DNA of 64,000 bases, taken from positions 1-64,000 of the forward strand of contig JAKZAN010000081.1 in assembly GCA_023053545.1 (NCBI GenBank), in the 5' to 3' direction. This DNA is from Lepidurus packardi (lineage: Eukaryota; Arthropoda; Branchiopoda; Notostraca; Triopsidae). Positions 1 to 15,200 of the stretch are shown here, piece after piece (the first letter of the stretch is position 1; every line of letters begins with the position of its first letter). The notes beneath the pieces are model-generated. The model was not told the DNA's origin. It worked only from the letters and a program-made list of their open reading frames with translations, and did not search any database. A program made the position numbers and the translations under genes.

Positions 1-2550
1 CGGACTTAATTAATTCCTTACGGACTTAATTAATTCCTTACGGACTTAAGTAATTCCTTAAGGACTAAATTAATTCCTTACGGACTGAATTAATTCACTA
101 CGGACTGAATTAATTCCTTACGGACTGAATTAATTCCTTACGGACTGAATTAATTCCTTACGGACTGAATTAATTCCTTACGGACTGAATTAATTCTTTA
201 GGATTGATTGAATTACATTCTTACTGAATTAATTCCTTACGGACTGAATTATTTCCTTACGGACTGAATTAATTCTTTAGGATGGATTGAATTCCATTCT
301 TACTGAAATAATTCCTTACGGACTGAATTAATTCCTTACGGACTGAATCAATTCCTTACGGACTGAATTAATTCCTTACGTACTGAAGTTATTCCTTACG
401 GATTGAATTAATTCCTTACGGACTGAATTAATTCCTTACGGACTGAATTAATACCTTACGGACTGAATTAAATCCTTACGGACTGAATTAATTCCTTACG
501 GACTTAATTAATTCCTTACGGACTTAATTAATTCCTTACGGACTAAATTAATTCCTTACGTACTTAATTAATTCATACGGTATGAATTAATTCCGTACGG
601 ATTTTATTAATTCCTTACGGACTGAATTAATTCATTACGGACTTAATTAATCCATTACGGACTGAATTATTTCCTTACGTACTGAAGTTATTCCTTACGG
701 ACTGAATTAATTCCTTACGGACTGAAGTAATTCCTTACGGACTGAATTAATACCTTACGGACTGAATTAAATCCTTACGGACTGAATTAATTCCTTACGG
801 ACTTAATTAATTCCTTACGGACTTAATTAATTCCTTACGGACTGAATTAATTCCTTACGGACTGAATTAATACCTTACGGACTGAATTAAATCCTTACGG
901 ACTGAATTAATTCCTTACGGACTTAATTAATTCCTTACGGACTGAATTAATTCCTTACGGACTGAATTAAATCCTTACGGACTAAATTAATTCCTTACGG
1001 ACTTAATTAATTCCTTACGGACTTAATTAATTCCTTACGGACTAAATAAATTCCTTACGTACTTAATTAATTCCTTACGGACTGAATTAATTCTTTTGGA
1101 TTGATTGAATTCCATTCTTACTGAATTAATTCCTTACGGACTGAATTAATTCTTTAGGATGGATTGAATTCCATTCTTACTGAAATAATACCTTACGGAC
1201 TGAATTATTTCCTTACGGACTGAATTAATTCTTTAGGATGGATTGAATTCCATTCTTACTGAAATAATTCCTTACGGACTGAATTAATTCCTTACGGACT
1301 GAATCAATTCCTTACGGACTGAATTAATTCCTTACGGACTGAATTAATTCCTTACGGACTGAATTAATTCCTTACTGACTGAGTTAATTCCTTACGGACT
1401 GAATTAATTCTTTAGGATTGATTGAATTCCATTCTTACTGAATTAATTCCTTACGGACTGAATTATTTCCTTACGGACTGAATTAATTCTTTAGGATGGA
1501 TTGAATTCCATTCTTACTGAAATAATTCCTTACGGACTGAATTAATTCCTTACGGACTGAATCAATTCCTTACGGACTGAATTAATTCCTTACGTACTGA
1601 AGTTATTCCTTACGGACTGAATTAATTCACTACGGACTGAATTAATTCCTTACGGACTGAATTAATTCCTTACGGACTGAATTAATTCCTTACGGACTGA
1701 ATTAATTCCTTACGGACTGAATTAATTCCTTACGGACTGAATTAATTCTTTAGGATTGATTGAATTACATTCTTACTGAATTAATTCCTTACGGACTGAA
1801 TTATTTCCTTACGGACTGAATTAATTCTTTAGGATGGATTGAATTCCATTCTTACTGAAATAGTTCCTTACGGACTGAATTAATTCCTTACGGACTGAAT
1901 TAATTCTTTAGGATTGATTGAATTCCATTCTTACTGAATTAATTCCTTACGGACTGAATTATTTCCTTACGGACTGAATTAATTCTTTAGGATGGATTGA
2001 ATTCCATTCTTACTGAAATAATTCCTTACGGACTGAATTAATTCCTTACGGACAGAATCAATTCCTTACGGACTGAATTAATTCCTTACGTACTGAAGTT
2101 ATTCCTTACGGATTGAATTAATTCCTTACGGACTGAATTAATTCCTTACGGACTGAATTAATACCTTACGGACTGAATTAAATCCTTACGGACTGAATTA
2201 ATTCCTTACGGACTTAATTAATTCCTTACGGACTTAATTAATTCCTTACGGACTAAATTAATTCCTTACGTACTTAATTAATTCATACGGTATGAATTAA
2301 TTCCGTACGGATTTTATTAATTCCTTACGGACTGAATTAATTCATTACGGACTTAATTAATCCATTACGGACTGAATTATTTCCTTACGTACTGAAGTTA
2401 TTCCTTACGGACTGAATTAATTCCTTACGGAATGAAGAAATTCCTTACGGACTGAATTAATACCTTACGGAGTGAATTAAATCCTTACGGACTGAATTAA
2501 TTCCTTACGGACTTAATTAATTCCTTACGGACTTAATTAATTCCTTAAGG
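1..2550. repeat. Duplicated satellite block, offset 1,552 to 1,710 bp
   Basis: Rare variant monomers recur in the same order twice. The gaattacattc variant is at 210 and 1,762 (offset 1,552). The attcatacggtatgaatt variant is at 571 and 2,281, and the pair ttcattacgg/tccattacgg at 631 and 2,341 (both offset 1,710). The change of offset by 158 bp means the second copy gained eight monomers, including two 19-bp variants, near 1,860-2,020. Block edges are approximate. Confidence 0.8.
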
Positions 2551-5500
2551 ACTAAATTAATTCCTTACGGACTGAATTAATTCACTACGGACTGAATTAA
2601 TTCCTTACGGACTGAATTAATTCCTTACGGACTGAATTATTTCCTTACGGACTGAATTAATTCTTTAGGATTGATTGAATTCCATTCTTACTGAAATAAT
2701 TCCTTACGGACTGAATTAATTCTTTAGGATTGATTGAATTCCATTCTTACTGAAATAATTCCTTACGGACTGAATTAATTCCTTACGGACTGAATCAATT
2801 CCTTACGGACTGAATTAATTCCTTACGGACTGAATTAATTCCTTACGGACTGAATTAATACCTTACGGACTGAATTAAATCCTTACGGACTGAATTAATT
2901 CCTTACGGACTTAATTAATTCCTTACGGACTTAATTTATTCCTTACGGACTATATTAATTCCTTACGGACTGAATTAATTCATTACGGACTGAATTAATT
3001 CCTTACGGACTGAATTAATTCCTTACGGACTGAATTAATTCCTTACGGACTGAAATAATTCCTTACTGACTGAAATAATTCTTTACTGACTGAATTAATT
3101 CCTTACGGACTGAACTAATTCCTTACGGACTGAATTAATTCCTTACGGACTGAATTAATTCCTTACGGACTGAATTAATTCTGTAGGGTTGATTGAATTC
3201 CATTCTTACTGAAATAATTCCTTACGGACTGAATTAATTCCTTACGGACTGAATTAATTCTTTAGGATTGATTGAATTCCATTCTTACTGAATTAATTCC
3301 TTACGGACTGAATTAATTCTTTAGGATTGATTGAATTCCATTCTTACTGAATTAATTCCTTACGGACTGAATTAATTCTTTAGGATTGATTGAATTCCAT
3401 TCTTACTGAAATAATTCCTTACGGACTGAATTAATTCCTTACGGACTGAATCAATTCCTTACGGACTGAATTAATTCCTTACGGACTGAATTAATTCCTT
3501 ACGGACTGAATTAATACCTTACGGACTGAATTAAATCCTTACGGACTGAATTAATTCCTTACGGACTTAATTTATTCCTTACGGACTATATTAATTCCTT
3601 ACGGACTGAATTAATTCATTACGGACTGAATTAATTCCTTACGGACTGAATTAATTTCTTACGGACGGAATTAATTCTTTACGGACTTAATTAATTTCTT
3701 ACGGACTTAATGAATTCCTTACGTACTTAATTAATTCTTTACGGTCTGAATTAATTTCTTACGGACTGAATTATTTCCTTACGGACTGAATTAATTCCTT
3801 ACGGACTGAATTAATACCTTACGGACTGAATTAAATCCTTACGGACTGAATTAATTCCTTACGGACAGAATTAATTCCTTACGGACTGAAATAATTCCTT
3901 ACTGACTGAAATAATTCCTTACTGACTGAATTAATTCCTTACGGACTGAACTAATTCCTTACGGACTGAATTAATTCTTTAGGCTTCATTGAATTCCATT
4001 CTTACTGAATTAATTCCTTACGGACTGAATTAATTCTTTAGGATTGATTGAATTCCATTCTTACTGAATTAATTCCTTACGGACTGAATTATTTCCTTAC
4101 GGACTGAATTATTTCCTTACGGACTGAATTAATTCTTTAGGATTGATTGAATTCCATTCTTACTGAAATATTTCCTTACGGACTGAATTAATTCCTTACG
4201 GACTGAATCAATTCCTTACGGACTGAATTAATTCCTTACGGACTGAATTAATTCCTTACGGACTGAATTAATACCTTACGGACTGAATAAAATCCTTACG
4301 GACTGAATTAATTCCTTACGGACTTAATTAATTCCTTACGGACTTAATTTATTCCTTACGGACTATATTAATTCCTTACGGACTGAATTAATTCTTTACG
4401 GACTGAATTAATTCCTTACGGACTGAATTAATTCCTTACGGACGGAATTATTTCCTTACGGACTGAATTAATTCTTTAGGATTGATTGAATTCCATTCTT
4501 ACTGAAATATTTCCTTACGGACTGAATTAATTCCTTACGAACTGAATCAATTCCTTACGGACTGAATTAATTCCTTACGGACTGAATTAATTCCTTACGG
4601 ACTGAATTAATACCTTACGGACTGAATAAAATCCTTACGGACTTAATTAATTCCTTACGGACTTAATTAATTCCTTACGGACTTAATTTATTCCTTACGG
4701 ACTATATTAATTCCTTACGGACTGAATTAATTCTTTACGGACTGAATTAATTCCTTACGGACTGAATTAATTCTTTACGGACTGAATTAATTCCTTACGG
4801 ACTGAATTAATTCCTTACGGACTGAATTAATTCCTTACGGACGGAATTATTTCCTTACGGACTGAATTAATTCTTTAGGATTGATTGAATTCCATTCTTA
4901 CTGAAATATTTCCTTACGGACTGAATTAATTCCTTACGGACTGAATCAATTCCTTACGGACTGAATTAATTCCTTACGGACTGAATTAATTCCTTACGGA
5001 CTGAATTAATACCTTACGGACTGAATAAAATCCTTACGGACTTAATTAATTCCTTACGGACTTAATTTATTCCTTACGGACTATATTAATTCCTTACGGA
5101 CTGATTTAATTCATTATGGACTTAACTAATTCCGTAAGGAATGAATTAATTAATTACGGACTGAGTTAATTCCTTACGGACTGAAATAATTCCTTACTGA
5201 CTGAAATAATTCCTTACTGACTGAATTAATTCCTTACGGACTGAATTAATTCCTTACGGACTGAATTAATTCCTTACGGACTTAATTATTTCCTTACGGA
5301 CTTAATTAATTCCTTACGGACTGAATTAATTCTTTAGGATTGATTGAATTCCATTCTTACTGAATTATTTCCTTACGGACTGAATCAATTCCTTACGGAC
5401 TGAATTAATTCCTTACGTACTGAAGTTATTCCTTACGTATTGTTTTAATACCTTACGGACTGAATTAATTCCTTACGGACTGAATTAATTCCTTACGGAC

Positions 5501-6472
5501 TGAAATAATTCCTTACTGACTGAAATAATTCCTTACGGACTGAATTAATTCTTTAGGATTGATTGAATTCCATTCTTACTGAATTAATTCCTTACGGACT
5601 GAATTAATTCTTTAGGATTGATTGAATTCCATTCTTACTGAATTAATTCCTTACGGACTGAATTATTTCCTTACGGACTGAATTAATTCTTTAGGATTGA
5701 TTGAATTCCATTCTTACTGAATTATTTCCTTACGGACTGAATCAATTCCTTACGGACTGAATTAATTCCTTACGTACTGAAGTTATTCCTTACGTATTGT
5801 ATTAATTCCTTACGGACTGAATTAATTCCTTACGGACTGAATTAATACCTTACGGACTGAATTAAATCCTTACGGACTGAATTAATTCCTTACGGACTGA
5901 ATTAATTCTTTAGGATTGATTGAATTCCATTCTTACTGAATTAATTCCTTACGGACTATATTAATTCCTTACGGACTGAATTAATTCATTACGGACTGAA
6001 TTAATTCCTTACGGACTGAATTATTTCCTTACGGACGGAATTAATTCCTTACGGACTGAATCATTTCCTTACGGACTGAATTAATTCTTTAGGATTGATT
6101 GAATTCCTTTCTTACTGAATTAATTTCATACGGACGGAATTAATTCTTTACGGACTTAATTAATTCCTTACGGACTGAATTAATTCCTTACGGACTGAAT
6201 TAATACCTTACGGACTGAATTAAATCCTTACGGACTGAATTAATTCCTTACGGACTAAATTAATTCCTTACGGACTGAATTAATTCATTACGGACTTAAT
6301 TAATTCCTTACGGACTTAGTTAATTCCTTACGGACTTAATTAATTCTTTACGGTCTGAATTAATTCCGTACGGATTTAATTAATTCCTTACGGACTTAAT
6401 TAATTCCTTACGTACTTAATTAATTCTTTACGGTCTGAATTAATTCCGTACGGATTTAATTAATTCCTTACG

Positions 6473-8168
6473 GACTGAAATAATTCCTTACGGACTGAAT
6501 TAATTCCTTACGGACTGAATCAATTCCTTACGGACTGAAGTTATTCCTTACGGATTGTATTAATTCCTTACGGACTGAATTAATTCCTTACGGACTGAAT
6601 TAATACCTTACGGACTGAATTAAATCCTTACGGACTGAATTAATTCCTTACGGACTGAATTAATTCTTTAGGATTGATTGAATTCCATTCTTACTGAATT
6701 AATTCCTTACGGACTATATTAATTCCTTACGGACTGAATTAATTCATTACGGACTGAATTAATTCCTTACGGACTGAATTAATTCCTTACGGACTGAATT
6801 ATTTCCTTACGGACGGAATTAATTCCTTACGGACTGAATCATTTCCTTACGGACTGAATTAATTCTTTAGGATTGATTGAATTCCTTTCTTATTGAATTA
6901 ATTTCATACGGACGGAATTAATTCTTTACGGACTTAATTAATTCCTTACGGACTGAATTAATTCCTTACGGACTGAATTAATACCTTACGGACTGAATTA
7001 AATCCTTACGGACTGAATTAATTCCTTACGGACTAAATTAATTCCTTACGGACTGAATTAATTCATTACGGACTGAATTAATTCCTTACGGACTTCATTA
7101 ATTCCTTACGGATCTAATTAATTCCTTACGGACGGAATTAATTCTTTACGGACTTAATTAATTCCTTACGGACTTAGTTAATTCCTTACGGACTTAATTA
7201 ATTCTTTACGGTCTGAATTAATTCCGTACGGATTTAATTAATTCCTTACGGACTTAATTAATTCCTTACGTACTTAATTAATTCTTTACGGTCTGAATTA
7301 ATTCCGTACGGATTTAATTAATTCCTTACGGACTGAAATAATTCCTTACGGACTGAATTAATTCCTTACGGACTGAATCAATTCCTTACGGACTGAAGTT
7401 ATTCCTTACGGATTGTATTAATTCCTTACGGACTGAATTAATTCCTTACGGACTGAATTAATACCTTACGGACTGAATTAAATCCTTACGGACTGAATTA
7501 ATTCTTTAGGATTGATTGAATTCCATTCTTACTGAATTAATTCCTTACGGACTATATTAATTCCTTACGGACTGAATTAATTCATTACGGACTGAATTAA
7601 TTCCTTACGGACTGAATTAATTCCTTACGGACTGAATTATTTCCTTACGGACGGAATTAATTCCTTACGGACTGAATCATTTCCTTACGGACTGAATTAA
7701 TTCTTTAGGATTCATTGAATTCCTTTCTTATTGAATTAATTTCATACGGACGGAATTAATTCTTTACGGACTTAATTAATTCCTTACGGACTGAATTAAT
7801 TCCTTACGGACTGAATTAATACCTTACGGACTGAATTTAATCCTTACGGACTGAATTAATTCCTTACGGACTAAATTAATTCCTTACGGACTGAATTAAT
7901 TCATTACGGACTGAATTAATTCCTTACGGACTTCATTAATTCCTTACGGATCTAATTAATTCCTTACGGACGGAATTAATTCTTTACGGACTTAATTAAT
8001 TCCTTACGGACTTAGTTAATTCCTTACGGACTTAATTAATTCTTTACGGTCTGAATTAATTCCGTACGGATTTAATTAATTCCTTACGGACTTAATTAAT
8101 TCCTTACGTACTTAATTAATTCTTTACGGTCTGAATTAATTCCGTACGGATTTAATTAATTCCTTACG
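6473..8168. repeat. Two tandem HOR units of 858 and 838 bp
   Basis: The string gactgaaataattcc starts at 6,473, 7,331 and 8,169, giving units of 858 and 838 bp (43 and 42 monomers, each with two 19-bp variants). The second unit lacks one 20-bp monomer just before a 19-bp variant. The rare gatctaatta monomer appears at 7,111 and 7,949, with a further relative at 10,761, so parts of the unit were copied further right. Confidence 0.8.
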
Positions 8169-9200
8169 GACTGAAATAATTCCTTACGGACTGAATTCAT
8201 TCCTTACGGACTGAATCAATTCCTTACGGACTGAATTAATTCCTTACGGACTGAATTAATTCCTTACGGACTGAATCATTTCCTTACGGACTGAATTAAT
8301 TCTTTAATATTGATTGAATTCCATTCTTACTGAAATAATTCCATTCTTACTGAATTAATTCCTTACGGACTGAATTAATTCTTTAGGATTGATTGAATTC
8401 CATTCTTACTGAATTAATTCCTTACGGACTGAATTATTTCCTTACGGACTGAATTATTTCCTTACGGACTGAATTAATTCTTTAGGATTGATTGAATTCC
8501 ATTCTTACTGAAATAATTCCTTACGGACTGAATTAATTCCTTACGGACTGAATCAATTCCTTACGGACTGAATTAATTCCTTACGGACTGAATTAATTCC
8601 TTACGGACTGAATTAATTCCTTACGGACTGAATTTATTCCTTACGGACTATATTAATTCCTTACGGACTGAATTAATTCATTACGGACTGAATTAATTCC
8701 TTACGGACTGAATTAATTCCTTACGGACGGAATTAATTCTTTACGGACTTAATTAATTCCTTACGGACTTAATGAATTCCTTACGTACTTAATTAATTCT
8801 TTACGGTCTGAATTAATTTCTTACGGACTGAATTATTTCCTTACGGACTGAATTAATTCCTTACGGACTGAATTAATACCTTACGGACTGAATTAAATCC
8901 TTACGGACTGAATTAATTCCTTACGGACTTAATTAATTCCTTACGGACTTAATTTATTCCTTACGGACTATATTAATTCCTTACGGACTGAATTAATTCT
9001 TTACGGACTGAATTAATTCCTTACGGACTGAATTAATTCTTTACGGACTGAATTAATTCCTTACGGACTGAATTAATTCCTTACAGACTGAATTAATTCC
9101 TTACGGACGGAATTAATTCTTTACGGACTTAATGAATTCCTTACGTACTTAATTAATTCTTTACGGTCTGAATTAATTCCTTACGGACTGATTTAATTCA

Positions 9201-12200
9201 TTATGGACTTAACTAATTCCGTAAGGAATGAATGAATTAATTACGGACTGAGTTAATTCCTTACGGACTGAAATAATTCCTTACTGACTGAAATAATTCC
9301 TTACTGACTGAATTAATTCCTTACTGACTGAATTAATTCCTTACGGACTGAATTAATTCCTTACGGACTGAATTAATTCCTTACGGACTGAATTAATTCT
9401 TTAGGATTGATTGAATTCCATTCTTACTGAAATAATTCCTTACGGACTGAATTAATTCCTTACGGACTGAATTAATTCTTTAGGATTGATTGAATTCCAT
9501 TCTTACTGAATTAATTCCTTACGGACTGAATTAATTCTTTAGGATTGATTGAATTCCATTCTTACTGAATTAATTCCTTACGGACTGAATTATTTCCTTA
9601 CGGACTGAATTATTTCCTTACGGACTGAATTAATTCTTTAGGATTGATTGAATTCCATTCTTACTGAAATAATTCCTTACGGACTGAATTAATTCCTTAC
9701 GGACTGAATCAATTCCTTACGGACTGAATTAATTCCTTACGGACTGAATTAATTCCTTACAGACTGAATTAATACCTTACGGACTGAATTAAATCCTTAC
9801 GGACTGAATTAATTCCTTACGGACTTAATTAATTCCTTACGGACTTAATTTATTCCTTACGGACTATATTAATTCCTTACGGACTGAATTAATTCATTAC
9901 GGACTGAATTAATTCCTTACGGACTGAATTAATTCCTTACGGACGGAATTAATTCTTTACGGACTTAATTAATTCCTTACGGACTTAATGAATTCCTTAC
10001 GTACTTAATTAATTCTTTACGGTCTGAATTAATTTCTTACGGACTGAATTATTTCCTTACGGACTGAATTAATTCCTTACGGACTGAATTAATACCTTAC
10101 GGACTGAATTAAATCCTTACGGACTGAATTAATTCCTTACGGACTTAATTAATTCCTTACGGACTTAATTTATTCCTTACGGACTATATTAATTCCTTAC
10201 GGACTGAATTAATTCTTTACGGACTGAATTAATTCCTTACGGACTGAATTAATTCTTTACGGACTGAATTAATTCCTTACGGACTGAATTAATTCCTTAC
10301 GGACTGAATAAATTCCTTACGGACGGAATTAATTCTTTACGGACTTAATGAATTCCTTACGTACTTAATTAATTCTTTACGGTCTGAATTAATTCCTTAC
10401 GGACTGATTTAATTCATTATGGACTTAACTAATTCCGTAAGGAATGAATGAATTAATTACGGACTGAGTTAATTCCTTACGGACTGAAATAATTCCTTAC
10501 TGACTGAAATAATTCCTTACTGACTGAATTAATTCCTTACTGACTGAATTAATTCCTTACGGACTGAATTAATTCCTTACGGACTGAATTAATTCCTTAC
10601 GGACTTAATTATTTCCTTACGGACATAATTAATTCCTTACGGACTGAATTAATTCTTTAGGATTGATTGAATTCCATTCTTACTGAATTATTTCCTTACG
10701 GACTGAATCAATTCATTACGGACTGAATTAATTCCTTACGGACTTCATTAATTCCTTACGGATCTAATTAATTCCTTACGGACGGAATTAATTCTTTACG
10801 GACTTAATTAATTCCTTACGGACTTAGTTAATTCCTTACGGACTTAATTAATTCTTTACGGTCTGAATTAATTCCGTACGGATTTAATTAATTCCTTACG
10901 GACTGAAATAATTCCTTACGGACTGAATTAATTCCTTACGGACTGAATCAATTCCTTACGGACTGAATTAATTCCTTACGGACTGAATTAATTCCTTACG
11001 GACTGAATCATTTCCTTACGGACTGAATTAATTCTTTAGGATTGATTGAATTCCATTCTTACTGAAATAATTCCTTACGGACTGAATTAATTCCTTACGG
11101 ACTGAATTAATTCTTTAGGATTGATTGAATTCCATTCTTACTGAATTAATTCCTTACGGACTGAATTAATTCTTTAGGATTGATTGAATTCCATTCTTAC
11201 TGAAATAATTCCTTACGGACTGAATTAATTCCTTACGGACTGAATCAATTCCTTACGGACTGAATTAATTCCTTACGGACTGAATTAATTCCTTACAGAC
11301 TGAATTAATACCTTACGGACTGAATTAAATCCTTACGGACTGAATTAATTCCTTACGGACTTAATTAATTCCTTACGGACTTAATTTATTCCTTACGGAC
11401 TATATTAATTCCTTACGGACTGAATTAATTCATTACGGACTGAATTAATTCCTTACGGACGGAATTAATTCCTTACGGACGGAATTAATTCTTTACGGAC
11501 TTAATTAATTCCTTACGGACTTAATGAATTCCTTACGTACTTAATTAATTCTTTACGGTCTGAATTAATTTCTTACGGACTGAATTATTTCCTTACGGAC
11601 TGAATTAATTCCTTACGGACTGAATTAATACCTTACGGACTGAATTAAATCCTTACGGACTGAATTAATTCCTTACGGACTTAATTAATTCCTTACGGAC
11701 TTAATTTATTCCTTACGGACTATATTAATTCCTTACGGACTGAATTAATTCTTTACGGACTGAATTAATTCCTTACGGACTGAATTAATTCTTTACGGAC
11801 TGAATTAATTCCTTACGGACTGAATTAATTCCTTACGGACTGAATTAATTCCTTACGGACGGAATTAATTCTTTACGGACTTAATGAATTCCTTACGTAC
11901 TTAATTAATTCTTTACGGTCTGAATTAATTCCTTACGGACTGATTTAATTCATTATGGACTTAACTAATTCCGTAAGGAATGAATTAATTAATTACGGAC
12001 TGAGTTAATTCCTTACGGACTGAAATAATTCCTTACTGACTGAAATAATTCCTTACTGACTGAATTAATTCCTTACTGACTGAATTAATTCCTTACGGAC
12101 TGAATTAATTCCTTACGGACTGAATTAATTCCTTACGGACTTAATTATTTCCTTACGGACATAATTAATTCCTTACGGACTGAATTAATTCTTTAGGATT

Positions 12201-15200
12201 GATTGAATTCCATCCTTACTGAATTATTTCCTTACGGACTGAATCAATTCCTTACTGACTGAATTAATTCCTTACGTACTGAAGTTATTCCTTACGGATT
12301 GTATTAATTCCTTACGGACTGAATTAATTCCTTACGGACTGAAATAATACCTTACGGACTGAATTAAATCCTTACGGACTGAATTAATTCCTTACGGACT
12401 GAATTAATTCTTTAGGATTGATTGAATTCCATTCTTCCTGAATTAATTCCTTACGGACTATATTAATTCCTTACGGACTGAATTAATTCCTTACGGACTG
12501 AATTAATTCCTTACGGACTGAATTATTTCCTTACGGACGGAATTAATTCCTTACGGACTGAATCATTTCCTTACGGACTGAATTAATTCTTTAGGATTGA
12601 TTGAATTCCTTTCTTACTGAATTAATTTCATACGGACGGAATTAATTCTTTACGGACTTAATTAATTCCTTACGGACTTAATTAATTCCTTACGGACTGA
12701 ATTAATACCTTACGGACTGAATTAAATCCTTACGGACTGAATTAATTCCTTACGGACTGAATTAATTCCTTACGGACTGAAATAATTCCTTATTGACTGA
12801 AATAATTCTTTACTGACTGAATTAATTCCTTACGGACTGAACTAATTCCTTACGGACTGAATTAATTCTTTAGGATTGATTGAATTCCATTCTTACTGAA
12901 ATAATTCCTTACGGACTTAATTTATTCCTTACGGACTATATTAATTCCTTACGGACTGAATTAATTCATTACGGACTGAATTAATTCATTACGGACTGAA
13001 TTAATTCCTTACGGACTGAATTAATTCCTTACGGACGGAATTAATTCCTTACGGACTTAATGAATTCCTTACGTACTTAATTAATTCTTTACGGTCTGAA
13101 TTAATTCCTTACGGACTGATTTAATTCATTATGGACTTAACTAATTCCGTAAGGAATGAATGAATTAATTACGGACTGAGTTAATTCCTTACGGACTGAA
13201 ATAATTCCTTACTGACTGAAATAATTCCTTACTGACTGAATTAATTCCTTACGGACTGAATTAATTCCTTACGGACTGAATTAATTCCTTACGGACTTAA
13301 TTATTTCCTTAGGGACTTAATTAATTCCTTACGGACAGAACTAATTCCTTACGGACTGAATTAATTCCTTACGGACTGAATTAATTCCTTACGGACTGAA
13401 TTAATTCTTTAGGATTGATTGAATTCCATTCTTACTAAATTAATGCCTTACGGACTGAATTAATTCTTTAGGATTGATTGAATTCCATTCTTACTGAATT
13501 AATTCCTTACGGACTGAATTATTTCCTTACGGACTGAATTAATTCTTTAGGATTGATTGAATTCCATTCTTACTGAAATAATTCCTTACGGACTGAATTA
13601 ATTCCTTACGGACTGAATCAATTCCTTACGGACTGAATTAATTCCTTACGGACTGAATTAGTTCCTTACGGACTGAATTAAAACCTTACGGACTGAATTA
13701 AATCCTTACGGACTGAATTAATTCCTTACGGACTTAATTAATTCCTTACGGACTTAATTTATTCCTTACGGACTATATTAATTCCTTACGGACTGAATTA
13801 ATTCATTACGGACTGAATTAATTCCTTACGGACTGAATTAATTCCTTACGGACTGAATTAATTCCTTACGGACGGAATTAATTCTTTACGGACTTAATTA
13901 ATTCCTTACGGACTTAATGAATTCCTTACGTACTTAATTAATTCTTTACGGTCTGAATTAATTTCTTACGGACTGAATTATTTCCTTACGGACTGAATTA
14001 ATTCCTTACGGACTGAATTAATACCTTACGGACTGAATTAATTCCTTACGGACTGAATTAATTCCTTACGGACTGAAATAATTCCTAACGGACTGAAATA
14101 ATTCCTTACGGACTGAATTAATTCTTTAGGATTGATTGAATTCCATTCTTACTGAATTAATTCCTTACGGACTGAATTATTTCCTTACGGACTGAATTAA
14201 TTCTTTAGGATTGATTGAATTCCATTCTTACTGAATTAATTCCTTACGGACGGAATTAATTCCTTACGGACTTAATGAATTCCTTACGTACTTAATTAAT
14301 TCTTTACGGTCTGAATTAATTCCTTACGGACTGAATTAATACCTTACGGACTGAATTAATTCCTTACGGACTGAATTAATTCCTTACGGACTGAAATAAT
14401 TCCTTACTGACTGAAATAATTCCTTACTGACTGAATTAATTCCTTACGGACAGAACTAATTCCTTACGGACTGAATTAATTCCTTACGGACTGAATTAAT
14501 TCCTTACGGACTGAATTAATTCTTTAGGATTGATTGAATTCCATTCTTACTGAATTAATTCCTTACGGACTGAATTAATTCTTTAGGATTGATTGAATTC
14601 CATTCTTACTGAATTAATTCCTTACGGACTGAATTATTTCCTTACGGACTGAATTAATTCTTTAGGATTGATTGAATTCCATTCTTACTGAAATAATTCC
14701 TTACGGACTGAATTAATTCCTTACGGACTGAATCAATTCCTTACGGACTGAATTAATTCCTTACGGACTGAATTAATTCCTTACGGACTGAATTAATACC
14801 TTACGGACTGAATTAAATCCTTACGGACTGAATTAATTCCTTACGGACTTAAATAATTCCTTACGGACTTAATTTATTCCTTACGGACTATACTAATTCC
14901 TTACGGACTGATTTAATTCATTACGGACTGAATTAATTCATTACGGACTGAATTAATTCCTTACGGACTGAATTAATTCCTTACGGACGGAATTAATTCC
15001 TTACGGACTTAATGAATTCCTTACGTACTTAATTAATTCTTTACGGTCTGAATTAATTCCTTACGGACTGATTTAATTCATTATGGACTTAACTAATTCC
15101 GTAAGGAATGAATGAATTAATTACGGACTGAGTTAATTCCTTACGGACTGAAATAATTCCTTACTGACTGAAATAATTCCTTACGGACTGAATTAATTCC